Source of the DNA: Przewalskia tangutica | Lineage: Eukaryota > Streptophyta > Magnoliopsida > Solanales > Solanaceae | NCBI GenBank assembly: GCA_029844215.1 | Contig: CM056736.1 | Location: forward strand, 22,071,501 to 22,135,500 | Direction: 5' to 3' | Length of the DNA: 64,000 nucleotides | Part shown: positions 34,598-44,881 of the stretch, one piece after another | Position numbering within the stretch: the first letter of the stretch is position 1 | Layout: every line of letters begins with the position of its first letter | The notes under the pieces: generated by a model | Seen by the model: only the letters and a program-made list of their open reading frames with translations | Told to the model about the DNA's origin: nothing | Databases searched by the model: none | Program-made: the position numbers and the translations under genes

Positions 34598-35018
34598 TAG
34601 TACTTTGGCCTGTTTAATTGAGAATAATTCTATGTGATGCCTTGATAAGTACTTTGGCTTGATTAATTGAGAATTAGTCTAAATGTGCCTTGATAAGTAC
34701 TTTGGCTTGTTAAATGAGAATTATTCTATTTGTGCCCTGATAAGTACTTTGGCTTGATTAATTGAGAATTAGTCTAAATGTGCCTTGATAAGTACTTTGG
34801 CTTGTTAAATGAGAATTATTCTATTTGTGCCCTGATAAGTACTTTGGCTTGTTAAATGAGAATTATTCTATTTGTGCCCTGATAAGTACTTTGGCTTGAT
34901 TAATTGAGAATTAGTCTAAATGTGCCTTGATAAGTACTTTGGCTTGTTAAATGAGAATTATTCTATTTGTGCCCTGATAAGTACTTTGGCTTGATTAATT
35001 GAGAATTAGTCTATGTGT
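34598..35018 (+). repeat. 47-bp tandem array in the solo LTR, two alternating unit types
   Basis: Nine units begin near TACTTTGGC (34600, 34650, 34697, 34744, 34792, 34838, 34886, 34933, 34981). Type A reads TTGATTAATTGAGAATTAG, type B reads TTGTTAAATGAGAATTATT. After the first divergent unit the order is A B A B B A B A, a higher-order dimer of about 94 bp. Confidence 0.9.
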
Positions 35019-35227
35019 GCTGGTGATAGCCTTTGAGTGCAAGTATTATGTTTTATTGCGATGCCGCGACTCTCGGTTGGAGGGCCGGCTGTCTTGTTGT
35101 AAGTACTTGGACGCATCGAGCGGTGATGTGGGATTCCACGGTATGCTTCCGTTATTTGTAGTACTTGGGTTAAATTCCTGATTCTTATAGAAGACATGGT
35201 AGTACTACATTTGTTTGTCAGGTGGAG

Positions 35228-35525
35228 ATAGGGTAAGAGTATAAGTGAGGGGTAGACCCCCAAGATGCTATAGCACCTTCTCCAGGGTAAGAGTATAAGT
35301 GAGGGGTAAACCCCCAAGACATTATACCCCCTGCTTGTTTTGTATAATGGTCGGTTGAGATAGTAAGAGTATAAATGAGGGCAAGTCCCAAGACGTTATA
35401 CCACCTTCTCCAGGTAAGAGTATAAGTGAGGTAGACCCCAAGATGCTATACCACCTGCTTTACCACCTTCTCCAGGGTAAGAGTATAAGTGAGGGGTAGA
35501 CCCCCAAGACGCTATACCACCGGTG
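35228..35525 (+). repeat. Second tandem array in the solo LTR (about 45-75 bp units)
   Basis: Five units contain TAAGAGTATAAGTGAGGGG and CCCCCAAGATGCTATACCAC. Each can form a small hairpin (GGGGTAGACCCC). The array is related to those in the LTRs at 42004, 49686 and 57400. Confidence 0.85.
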
Positions 35526-36440
35526 GGACTTGGTGTTCATGTATGTCTATTGGTGTATTATTATGCCTCGGATCGCCAGTGATGTGGATTCCACGCAGTG
35601 ATATATATATGTATTGTGTATGTACGCCGACGGTGAGGTGGGATGCCACGGGTGCGTCACATGGTTATATTTTACACTAATAGTCGCCGGTGATGGGGGA
35701 TTCCACGCATGCTTTGATATTAGTGTGATTTGATCGCGTCCCGATCGGGCGGGTAGTATATGTGTCCCTCCGTAGTGGGCCGGACTATGTTATGAAAGAT
35801 AAGTAAGTTATATGGTAATGAACTTAATGATTCTTTTTCTAAATAATGTACGTAAGAATGTGACTATAACTTTTATTGGGAATGGAAAGGATAATAAGGT
35901 ACGATTAAGTTCATAAGTGGTAATGACACTACAGATCCGGTATGTATTTTTATACTTGTCCTTGTCATTCTTTTGTACAGTTATGATTTGTTTATCAGAC
36001 GTTATATTCTGTTCCATATTCGCACTGTTGTTATCGACTTCTTCGGGGCCGCTCATGCCCGCAGTTTAGGTACGACATTGTGGATCCGCGAGCTTAGGAT
36101 CCCTGCTCAAGTTGAGATGGCTCCAGTGTTCCGGAGTTGTCACGTTTATGTTTATTCAGGGGTACGGCGGGGCCTTGTCCCGCCACAGTTGTTATGTCAA
36201 AACTCTTAGAGGTCTGTAGTCACATATTGTGGGTCAGTTTGTAAAAAGAACGGAGGCAACTGCTTCGGTTGTTTGTATATATGTTCAGGAAAGTAGCCCT
36301 ATCGGCTAACCTGTTGTTTTACTTACGATGTTTTATTTTTAAGTTTCATGTATGTTCCGCTGATTTTCTCTGATGTTTACCTGTAAGGGTGCCCAGGTAG
36401 GGCACCAGTCGCGGTCCCGGGGTCGGGTCGTGACAAACAA

Positions 36441-37198
36441 TCAATAATAACAACATACCCAGTGAAATTTTACAACGTGAGGTCTGAAGAGGGTAGAATG
36501 TACACATATCTTACCTATACCTTAGTAGGTAGAGCAGTTGTTTCCGAGAGACTCTTGGCTCAAGACAGAGCATAATCACAAGCAAAGAAACAACAAAAAC
36601 AAAGCAAGAGCAAAACAAGAGAGACAGTCAGAAAATATTTAAAGTAGTATGGAAATGCTAGTATTAAAAACAAATAGGTCATGATAGCGCATTATGAAAA
36701 GTAAGCAGTAACTAGCGCATGTAAATAAGCTAGATAAAGTAGGACACAAATTAGGACACATAGCAGCGAAAATCAAGCTACAGTGGACTATAGAGCAATA
36801 TTACGCCTATTAGTATGATCGGCTAAGCAGACCTACAATACTAACACTACAACTACCAATTTGCAAGCGTAAGTAGGACTACGCTTGATTATTTACTACC
36901 CTTCTAACCTAATACATGTCCTCCACAACCCCCTATCTAAGGTATTGTCCTCAGTAAGTTGCACATGCGTCATATTCCATCTAATCATCTCTCCCTAATA
37001 CTTCTTCCGCATATCTCTACCCCTCTTGAATCCATCCATAGCCAACCTCTCACACCTCCGCACTGAGGCATATGTGTCTCTATTCTGCACATGCACAAAC
37101 CATCTCAATCTCACTTCCCACATCTTATCCTCCACCGAGGTCACTCTCACTCTGCCTCGGATATCATTTCCAATCCAATCCCGGAAATCCATAAAGGC
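36441..37198 (-). mobile_element. LINE 3' segment, copy 1
   Basis: It runs from the ACAACATACCCAGTG end at the left to the coding segment reading RVTSVEDKMWEVRLRWF and RRCERLAMDG on the minus strand (about 37020-37170). Homology to copy 2 stops near 37170-37198. The two copies overlap in content, so this is not simply one LINE. Confidence 0.65.
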
Positions 37199-37570
37199 AT
37201 ACCTCAAAAAGTTGTTCATCAAGCAGTACCCAATGTAATAATACAGGATTAACAAATTGCTTGCTACTAGCACTTCCAAAAAGAGCGACATGTCTAACGT
37301 TAATCCCATATAAATCTGATAGAAAGAAGTCAGGTGAGTTGAAATTAGTATGTTCTACACAAGTTCATCATCAAGACCAAGTGTCAATAAAAAGAGTTCA
37401 AGAAATGATGAATAGTCTATGCAACTAGCAACGAGAAAAATTAGCTCTATTATAAGTCTTATCAATACACTTCAGCTTCCTAGTATATCAAAGCATTTCC
37501 GGCACTTGACAAATATTCACATGTGGATAAGAAAATTACAGACGAAATATTACTTGAAATCCAGAAAGGT
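37199..37570. other. Segment between the two LINE copies
   Basis: About 370 bp not homologous to the LINE. It lies between GAAATCCATAAAGG (37185-37198) and GAAATCCAGAAAGG (37557-37570), a 14-bp direct repeat with one mismatch. This could be a target duplication from one of the insertions. No gene is seen. Confidence 0.5.
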
Positions 37571-38851
37571 AACAACAACATACGTAGTGAAGTCCCACAA
37601 TGTGGGGTCTGGGGAGGGTAGAGCATACGCATACCTTACCTCTACCTTGATAGGTAGATCGGTTGTTTCCGAGAGACCCTCGGCTCAAGAAAAAGCATAA
37701 GCACAAGCAAAGTAAGAAAATAAGACATGCTAGTGCATTATGAAAAAGAAGCAGTAACTAATGCAGGTACATCAGATAAATAAAGTACATTAAATAACAT
37801 ATAACAGTAAAAATCAAACGTTACTATAAAGTACTATTGCGCCTACTAGTATGATAGTCTAAGTGGGCCTACAATAATAACACTAAGACTACCAATTTGT
37901 AAGCATAAGTAGGGTTACGCTCGACTACCTACTACCCTTCTACCCTAATTCATTTCCTCTACAACACATATCTAAGGTCATGTCCTCGGTAAGTTGAACC
38001 TGTGTCATATCATGTCTAATCACATCTCCCTAATACTTTTTTGGCCTACCTCTACCCTTCATGAACCCATCCATAGCTAGTCTCTCACACCTCTGCACTG
38101 GGGCATTTATGTCTCTCATCTACACATGTCCAAACTATCTCAACCTCGCTTTCCGCATCTTATCCTCCACTGAGGTCACTCTCACTCTGTCCCTGATATC
38201 ATCATTTCTAATCATATCCCTCGTTGTATGCTCACATATCCACCGCATCATCCTCATCTCTGCAACTTTCATCTTTTAGATGTACAAAGTCTTGACTGGT
38301 CAACACTCCGCCCCATACAACATAGTCGGTCTAACCACCGCCCTATAGAACTTGCCTTTAAGTGACATTTTTATCACATAAGACTCCATATGTAAGCCTC
38401 TATTTCATCCACTCTGACCTAATACGATGTGTGACATCATCGTCAATCTCTCCATCCCCTTGGATAATAGACATGAGGTACTTGAAGCTTCATTTCTTTG
38501 GAATGACCTGAGTACGAAGCCCTACCTCCACGCCTGTCTCAAGGTCGCTCTCATTATTGAACTTGAACTCCAAGTATTCTGTCTTGGTCCTACTTAGCCT
38601 GAACCCTTTAGATTCTAGAGTTTGTCTCCAAACCTCCAGCTTAACATTCACTCCGTTGCTGGTCTCATCAATCAGAACTATGTCGTCTGTAAATAACATA
38701 CACCATGGCACCTCCCCTTAGATTTGTCGCGTCATTCCATCCATCACCAAGGCAAATAAGAATAGGCTAAGAGTTGATCCCTGGTGCATCCCCATCATCA
38801 CTGAAAGTGCTCTGAGTCTCCTCTCACTATCCATATCCTAGTCTTGGCTCC
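37571..38851 (-). mobile_element. LINE 3' segment, copy 2, with reverse transcriptase remains
   Basis: It starts at AACAACAACATACGTAGTG and extends through the C-terminal segment (37980-38280) to the reverse transcriptase box FTDD (about 38680-38700) and beyond. Stops and frameshifts interrupt it. Confidence 0.7.
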
Positions 38852-39279
38852 CACAGTGGAGAAATATGTAATTATATATTGCGAGGAAATTCTTCATGTG
38901 TCTTCTGAAGAATCTTGAGAGGTTCCTTTGAAGATTTTAGATAGAGAAATACCTCCTGCATATGTTGACCTGGGCAAATCAAGAAGAAGGCGGACAAAGA
39001 GGAGACATGTAACCGGGGAATCATTTCTAATGAGCGAAAACAAATGCTCTTTATGGAAAATAGCTGGCCGCAAAAAAAAACTACATGCACATCCTGAGTT
39101 GCTCCATAGTTATTAATTTTGCACTATTTTGTAATAGTAATTATTCTTGTTGGTGTTTGTGAAGTTGCATTTTAAGATATTTTAATTTTATTCTTTCTTG
39201 TAATGGTGAACTCTGTTGTTGGTGCGTGTGAACCTTATTTATAATAGATGTTGATCTTGTTTAAATCACAAATGTATGT

Positions 39280-39665
39280 TTTGTTGACATTTATGTTGTT
39301 AATGAATTGCTGAATAATTTTCAATAAGTAAGGAATATGTTGCAACAACTTTATTACTTGTTGGTATTTTTTCAACAAGTGACAGACCTTGTTGCAACAA
39401 CTTGTAAGTTGTTGAACATATTACAACAAATAAGAGTTTTAAGATGTATCAAATCAGTTGCAGCAACTAAGTTACTTGTTAGGGTTTATCCAACAAGTGA
39501 TACGACTTGTTACAACAACTGGGTTGTTTGTTTGAGTTTTTACAACAAGTGGAAAGACTTGTTACAACAACTAGGTAAGTTGTATGTTTTTATCCAATAA
39601 GTTATATGACTTGTTCAACAACTAATTTACTTGTTGCAACAATTTTGGTACTTGTTGCAAAAAAA
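39280..39665. repeat. CAACAA / TTGTTG-rich minisatellite
   Basis: About ten degenerate units alternate GACTTGTTRCAACAACT with GTTTTTACAACAAGTGA, each able to fold on itself (ACTTGTTG...CAACAAGT). The same motif recurs at 31690-31800, 40440-40960 and 41870-41935, all within the MULE region. Confidence 0.7.
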
Positions 39666-40440
39666 TCTACTTGATTCACCCATTTTTAGTGATCAACAAA
39701 GAGAATCAATGATATTTAGTGATTAGTAATTAAAATTAATGATATTTAATGATAAATAATTAAAATCAATGACACTTAATCAATTTGATGATATTTTGCG
39801 TCAGGACGGATGATCAACTACATGAATATGTACTAAAACGAGTGATCATAAGAGTGATTTGATGTGAAATAATTGATTCACCCATATTAGTAATAACCAA
39901 TTAAGATCAATAAAATTTGTGATAAACAATTAAAATCAATGATACTTAATCAATTTGATGATATTTTGAGTCAGGACGGATGATCAACTATGTGACTATG
40001 CACTAAAATGAGTGATTTGATGTGAAATACTTGATTTACTCATATTTAGTGATAAGTAATTAAAATCAATGATATTTAGTGATAAATAATTGAAATCAAC
40101 GATACTTAATTAATTTGATGGTATTTAAGTGAGGACGGATGATCAACTACGTGACTATGCACTAAAACGTGTGATAATAAGAGTGATTTAATGTGAAATA
40201 TTTGATTCATCCATATTTAGTGATAAACAATTGAAATCAATGATATTTAGTGATAAATAATTGAAACCATTGATACTTAATCAATTTGATGGTATTTTGA
40301 GTTAAGATGAATGATCAACTATGTGACTATGCATTAAAAATTTAAAATGAGTGATCATAAGAGTGATTTGATGTGAAATACTTGATTCACTCATATTTAG
40401 TGATAAACAATTAAAATCAATGATATTCAGTGACCAATAG
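39666..40440. repeat. About 165-bp tandem repeat, 4-5 copies
   Basis: Units repeat CAATTTGATGRTATTTTG, GGACGGATGATCAACTA, GTGACTATGCACTAAAA and GTGATTTGATGTGAAATA. The marker TTGATGRTATT recurs near 39785, 39956, 40117 and 40287, a spacing of 160-171 bp. Confidence 0.85.
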
Positions 40441-41103
40441 AGTTATATTATTGCAACAACTAAGTGCATTGTCGCAATAGCTTAGTCATCTGTTGCAATA
40501 ATTGAGTCACTTGTTGCAACTACTACAATCGCTATCGTAACATATTTCTTACTTGTTGAAACTGGTGCAACAAATATTTGATTTGTTGCAACGAAATAGT
40601 CAGTTGTTGTAACAATTTTTTAAGTTGTTACTTAATATAATGCAATAGATAGAAAATCCGTTGCAACAACTTTACTCATCTATTGTAACATCTGCAACAA
40701 TTGTTTGATTATTAACTTGTTTGAAACTACTAAACATAATGTGAAAATTTAATGACATACTGTTTGATTTTTATCCAACAATTGCAGATGTTGTTGCAAC
40801 AGATAATGAATATATTATAATAATTTTCCTCATCTGTTGCAACAAGTTCAGTAGCTATTTGATTTTTACTAACTGATTAGTAATTTATTGCAACATATTA
40901 GTAACTTGTTTGAAACAACTTAATAACATACATACTGATTCAGATGTTGTACTAATACTGAACACCAAACAAAACATACATTTTAAATATATAACAAAAT
41001 TACATAATTCATCAACATCACATAATTCACCAATAACATAAAAAAGTAAAAACTTAAAAGAAATTGTTCAACAAGCCCAAAACTATAAATCTTAAATAAT
41101 TGT
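40441..41103. other. AT-rich MULE non-coding DNA with dispersed TTGCAACA motifs
   Basis: It lies between the 3' ends of the plus-strand transposase and the minus-strand Ulp1 frame, which converge. Many TTGCAACA / TTGTTGCAA occurrences are present. No gene is seen. Confidence 0.5.
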
Positions 41104-41930
41104 TCAACATTCCAAATTCAAGACTCTTAACACTTTTTCAACTATACCCACTGCCCATTTCCATTGCATCCTTGTCATTGTATTGTCGTTCAATAGAGTT
41201 GTCGGCAGTGTCATACAAGTGTTGGTAAGCAAGTGCTCCATGAATGTAAGAGAATATAAACCACATATCATGTTAGACACATTATGGGGGATATTTTTTT
41301 CCGATAAAACTTCCATGGTTTGTTGAGCAGCTTTTCAGGCAAGTGCTTAAACAAGCCACTCTTTTTCAGCAGCTTTGCCATAATTCTAACATGGGCTGCA
41401 TGTGACAGAAGAAAGCATCATCTTTGAAACAAGGAAGGTTGCAATCATATACATTTATCACTCCATCCTCAATTATGAACTATAGAGTGACAAAATATGT
41501 GACATTTACATTCATGACAATTATGATCCATTCTGCACCAACCCACGAAAGACCACATGGGAAGGGTCTATCTCCCAAACAATAATTGACTTGATTCTCA
41601 TACCACACAAATAAAACAAGTCTTTCCTTTAATGACACAACACCCAGAATTGTACTTTCCTTAGTCAACTTTTCGTACATCTTTAATATATAATTGTAGA
41701 AGTTGAGGTCTAAGATTATATCTCTTGAATCGCAGTACTTCGAGAAATCTATATGCCTCTGATGCATTAGGATCATGATTTCATCGAAATACTGCAATAT
41801 ACAAATTAAAATAGTTAGTCACTAGTTGCAAGAACAAATTAGTAAAAATGTAAAAACATTGAGTTGCTGCAACAACTTACACATATGTTACAACAAATAA
41901 AAGATATGTTGCAACAAATGTCAAAGTTGT
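41104..41930 (-). pseudogene. Ulp1-like (C48) cysteine protease relic of the MULE
   Basis: Reverse-strand translation gives two linked pieces. The upstream piece (41480-41797) contains YDSRD-like CDSRDIILDLNFY, then WYENQVNYCLGDRPFPCGL and WVGAEWIIIVMNVNVTYFVTL. An in-frame TAG follows where the family has a coding codon, then INVYDCNLPCFKDDAFF (about 41410-41465). The second piece (41104-41316) has CGLYSLTFMEHLL, matching the Cys segment of C48 proteases. The place of the usual catalytic His (VTYFVT) holds Tyr here. C48 frames in MULEs are known (KI-MULE type). It faces the transposase tail to tail. Stops and a shift between the pieces make it dead. Confidence 0.65.
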
Positions 41931-42003
41931 TGTATAGAAAATCTATAGCATCGGATTCTTGATGTACTGCAAAATATATCTCGAGTATTCTTTCGAGACT
42001 TCA

Positions 42004-44742
42004 TCACACGACCGACTTCGCCGCGATCGTACTTACCGGTACTCGTCGTATATGTCAGAGAATAGCAGCGGAACATACATAACACATAACTTATAAAAAG
42101 GTAAACATCACTGGCCAGCCGATAAGGCTGCCTTCCATAAAACATTCTTTAAACAAAAGTATAGCAATACAACTGGTTCTTGTAGCCCAAAACATATATG
42201 TGACCACAGACTTCTAAAGACAAAAACTGTGGCGGGACAGGGCCCCGCCATACCCCTGAATGTACAAGATACCTATAGCATCAGGGAATATCCGTACCAA
42301 TAGACAAGCTTCCGGAGGAATGGAGCTTCGACAGGAATAGTGATCCTAAGAACGAGGATCCTCAATCGCTACCCTTACCGCGCAGATTTAACGCAGCCTC
42401 GGCGGCGGGTCAAGACACAATATGTACCAAGTATGTAAAGTCGAAAATACTATAGTAACGATATCATAAGTCCAAGTAGTTTGAGTCATGGAAGACAATA
42501 AAATACCCTTTTACTGTGCCTTACTAACAATGAGAGTGACAAGTATATATATATAATACTGCATAAAATAGGGGCCTTAGGATCAAAACAGGGTACCTCG
42601 CCCGTAGTATCAATAAGCACCCCTACTCTCGGGACTATTTCACCCGCATAGTCCCGTGGACCCGCATGAGGTATTCTCAGATAGTCAGACTACCGCACGT
42701 GGGACTATTTCACCCGCGTAAGCCCATAAGGACTCGCATGAGGTATTCGCGTCGTGGGTAGCAAGTCCACTAACAGTGGTATAACGATCTTGGGACTTCC
42801 TCGATATACTCTTACTCAAACAGATGGTATAACGATCTTGGGTCAGACTCGCCGGATATACTCTTACACCGAGCAGATGGTATAACGATCTTGGGGCTTG
42901 CGCCGGATATACTCTTATATCAGTGCAGATGGTATAACGATCTGGTCCGCCCTCGATATACTCTACACCGGAGAAGGTGGTATGACGATCTTGGGGCTTG
43001 CCTCGCACATACTCTTACCCTGAGTAGGTGGTATAACGATCTTGGGGCTTGCCTCGCTTATACTCTTACCCTAGCTCAAATCACATTATATCATAATCAT
43101 AAATAAGTTAAGAAAACTTATAACTTCTTATTAGTCTTGTTCATATACCCTATCATTTTAGTTTACTTAAGGCACTTAATCATATCTTTAATAAAAGAAA
43201 ACTGGGAATTTAACCCAAGTACCACATACTTCAACTCTTTCAAAAATGACTCTTCTTTATACATAAAACCTCGGGCAATTGATGCCTTAAAACCAATTTG
43301 CCTCTTCATATACTTATCTTACTTTTTAGAGTAAATCTCTTCTCATTAACCTTTATAAAGCTAATAAACCAACTTCCCATAAAGTTGTTATATTAACCCT
43401 TCACTTTAGTAAAATTACACTTTTCCCCTAACTAAGGGACTTATACATTCTTAAAACGACACAAGTCTTTATATACTTAAAACAAGTAAGAATATCAAAT
43501 CTTGTACGTCTACCGTACTACATAGTTACATCTATTCATGCTCAAGAGATAGGAAAGCTTCACATACCTCTTTGGTCAATCCACTTGCTAAGTCCAAACT
43601 ACCGCAAGTAATATGTCAACCTAAAATAACCATGATACGTTTATTAACCTCTAATCTTAATGTAGAACAATCCAAGTTCAAAGTCACTAAATTCTATGGA
43701 AAATTGGGCAGCATTTCCTTTGTTTCTACTCACTATGCTACCTTTCTCAAGGCCGAATTTATCATTCAATTGCCACATTTAAGGCTCAATCAATCCAACA
43801 ATTCAGGGGATTACACACCTAAACTTGGGTGTGTAAAATTCTGCCCCATAAGTTACAACAATTCACTTAACAATTCTAAGGTAGTTTTTAGGCTACAACA
43901 TGCTCATAATCTCTTCTTAACCCATTTTTCATATCCAAACCACCCTTCTAGCATGCAATGACTCTAAGAGCATTATTTACTACCACAAGTTCTTTCTTCT
44001 TAACATGCAACACTATAAACTAAATCTAAAGGAAGAATCATTACCTTAACGTTTTAGCCAAACTTATTCCAAATGTTTTGCTAGCTTCCTGCCAAGAACA
44101 CCACCACAAGCTAGCTACAAGCTTCCTTTTCTTGTTCTTAACTTTGATTTTTCCTTAGGCTTGGATTTCCTTTGGAAATGTAGAGAGGAGGAGCTTTTGC
44201 TTTAGAGAGAGAGAGAATTGGAAGATGACCAAGTCTTGAAGACTTGGTCAATATATTGCATGCAAGAAATCGATGGGGGACACTTGTCACCCTCCCAAGG
44301 TCTTTAAAAGAAAATATGACTTTTCCTAAGTCTTTCCGCCAAAAATCGCGCAGCTACTGAAACCCCGCAGCCTCTCTCGAACTTTTCAGCCGCGCTGCAA
44401 CTTCAGCGACCTCAAGATTTCGCGCCATGCCTCGCATCCGGCGCCGCCTCGCCGCTTTGTCCGAAACACCTTTCTGTCCGATCACAAGACCGAACTTGTA
44501 ATTCTCATAACTTTCTACTCCGACGTCCTATCGACGAACGGTTGGTTGCGTTGGAATCTAGACTCCACGAACTATGCCCTAGGCCTTTGAAACACTTAGG
44601 AACTCTCAATGTATCGGGTCATAACCCGCATCAAAGTTGACTAAAACCCGTCCGGAATAATCCGTCAACCTATCCTTTGAAAATTTTAAGTCTTACATGC
44701 TTTAGACGCTCATACGTAGGGTCAGAAATACGGGTTATAACA
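42004..44742 (-). repeat. LTR A (left) of the gypsy array
   Basis: On the minus strand it starts TGTTATAACCCGTATTTCTG (44742) and ends ...CGGTCGTGTGA (42004). The end differs from the TCATGACA end of LTR B. It holds the GC hairpin at 42231-42249 and a tandem array at 42770-43080. The AT-rich part 43080-43980 is almost identical to LTRs B and C. Confidence 0.85.
42770..43080 (-). repeat. Tandem array in LTR A
   Basis: Seven units of 45-60 bp contain GGTATAACGATCTTGGGG and ATATACTCTTAC. The equivalents are 50455-50770 in LTR B and 58160-58475 in LTR C. Units in the three LTRs differ mainly by small indels in the GC-rich half. Confidence 0.8.
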
Positions 44743-44757
44743 TTCTCCCCCCCTTAG
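44743..44757 (-). promoter_or_regulatory. Polypurine tract, array unit 1
   Basis: On the minus strand TAAGGGGGGGGAGAA precedes LTR A. Confidence 0.75.
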
Positions 44758-44881
44758 AAACATTCGTCCCGAATGTTCCTTCTAGGCTTACTCAAATCAC
44801 AACATCGACATAGACCCTCTTAACTATTCTTTTGCAAATAAAGAAGCTTCATGAGCCACAACATACTGAAGCGTAAATGCT

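Larger units (their letters stand above)
32291..36435 (+). repeat. Solo LTR of a Tekay-like gypsy family, 4,145 bp, with 5-bp TSD
   Basis: It starts TGTTACACCCCGG and ends GGGTCGGGTCGTGACA, flanked by AACAA on both sides (32286-32290 and 36436-36440). There is no internal region. Inside are a G-run/C-run palindrome (32424-32457), a 47-bp tandem array (34598-35018), a second array (35228-35525) and the conserved GC hairpin (36166-36184) before CTCTTAGAGGTCTGTAG. The target is the AAC-rich LINE tail, so the duplication alone is weak, but the LTR ends are clear. Confidence 0.85.
32279..38851 (-). mobile_element. RTE-type LINE insertion in the MULE transposase (contains a later solo LTR)
   Basis: CACGGTGGAGAAATA (32264-32278) and CACAGTGGAGAAATA (38852-38866) form a 15-bp target duplication with one mismatch. 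The MULE frame continues across it. The LINE is in minus orientation: its TTG-rich 3' tail is at the left and reverse transcriptase sequence at the right. At 38490-38711 the minus strand reads WCMLFTDDIVLIDET (RT active site, T for A in the FADD box) and LESKGFRLSRTKTEYLE. At 38000-38280 and 36995-37170 it reads the C-terminal SVEDKMREARLRW-type segment. It is 5'-truncated and broken. Confidence 0.75.
31570..39117 (+). pseudogene. MULE (mudrA-type) transposase, split by LINE and LTR insertions
   Basis: Three coding parts align in order. Part one (31570-31690) reads AAEHLEHVGFHGLSRFCPENR, a MULE transposase stretch. Part two (about 31870-32278) includes ALFDSINKRLAE and the SWIM zinc finger CTCRIFYLEKIPCPHV with its C-x-C...C-x-H pattern (near 32145-32200), then SPYYTVEKY. 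Part three resumes after the insertion at 38853 in the same frame (EKYVIIYCEE). It continues to IPPAYVDLGKSRRRRTKRR and a C-terminal zinc-knuckle-like CSLWKIAG, followed by a frameshifted A-run. Part one is separated from part two by about 180 bp that may be an intron or insertion. Stops and shifts make it a pseudogene. The DDE catalytic domain would lie left of 31570 and is not present. Confidence 0.75.

Noticed and set aside
34598..35525. CRISPR-like spaced repeats
   Set aside because: Units are contiguous degenerate tandem repeats inside an LTR with no unique spacers; the organism is a plant.
43572..43961. 129-codon frame whose start recurs at 51267 and 58971
   Set aside because: It lies in the AT-rich part of the three LTR copies and recurs only because the LTRs are near-identical; the frame is cut in the middle copy.
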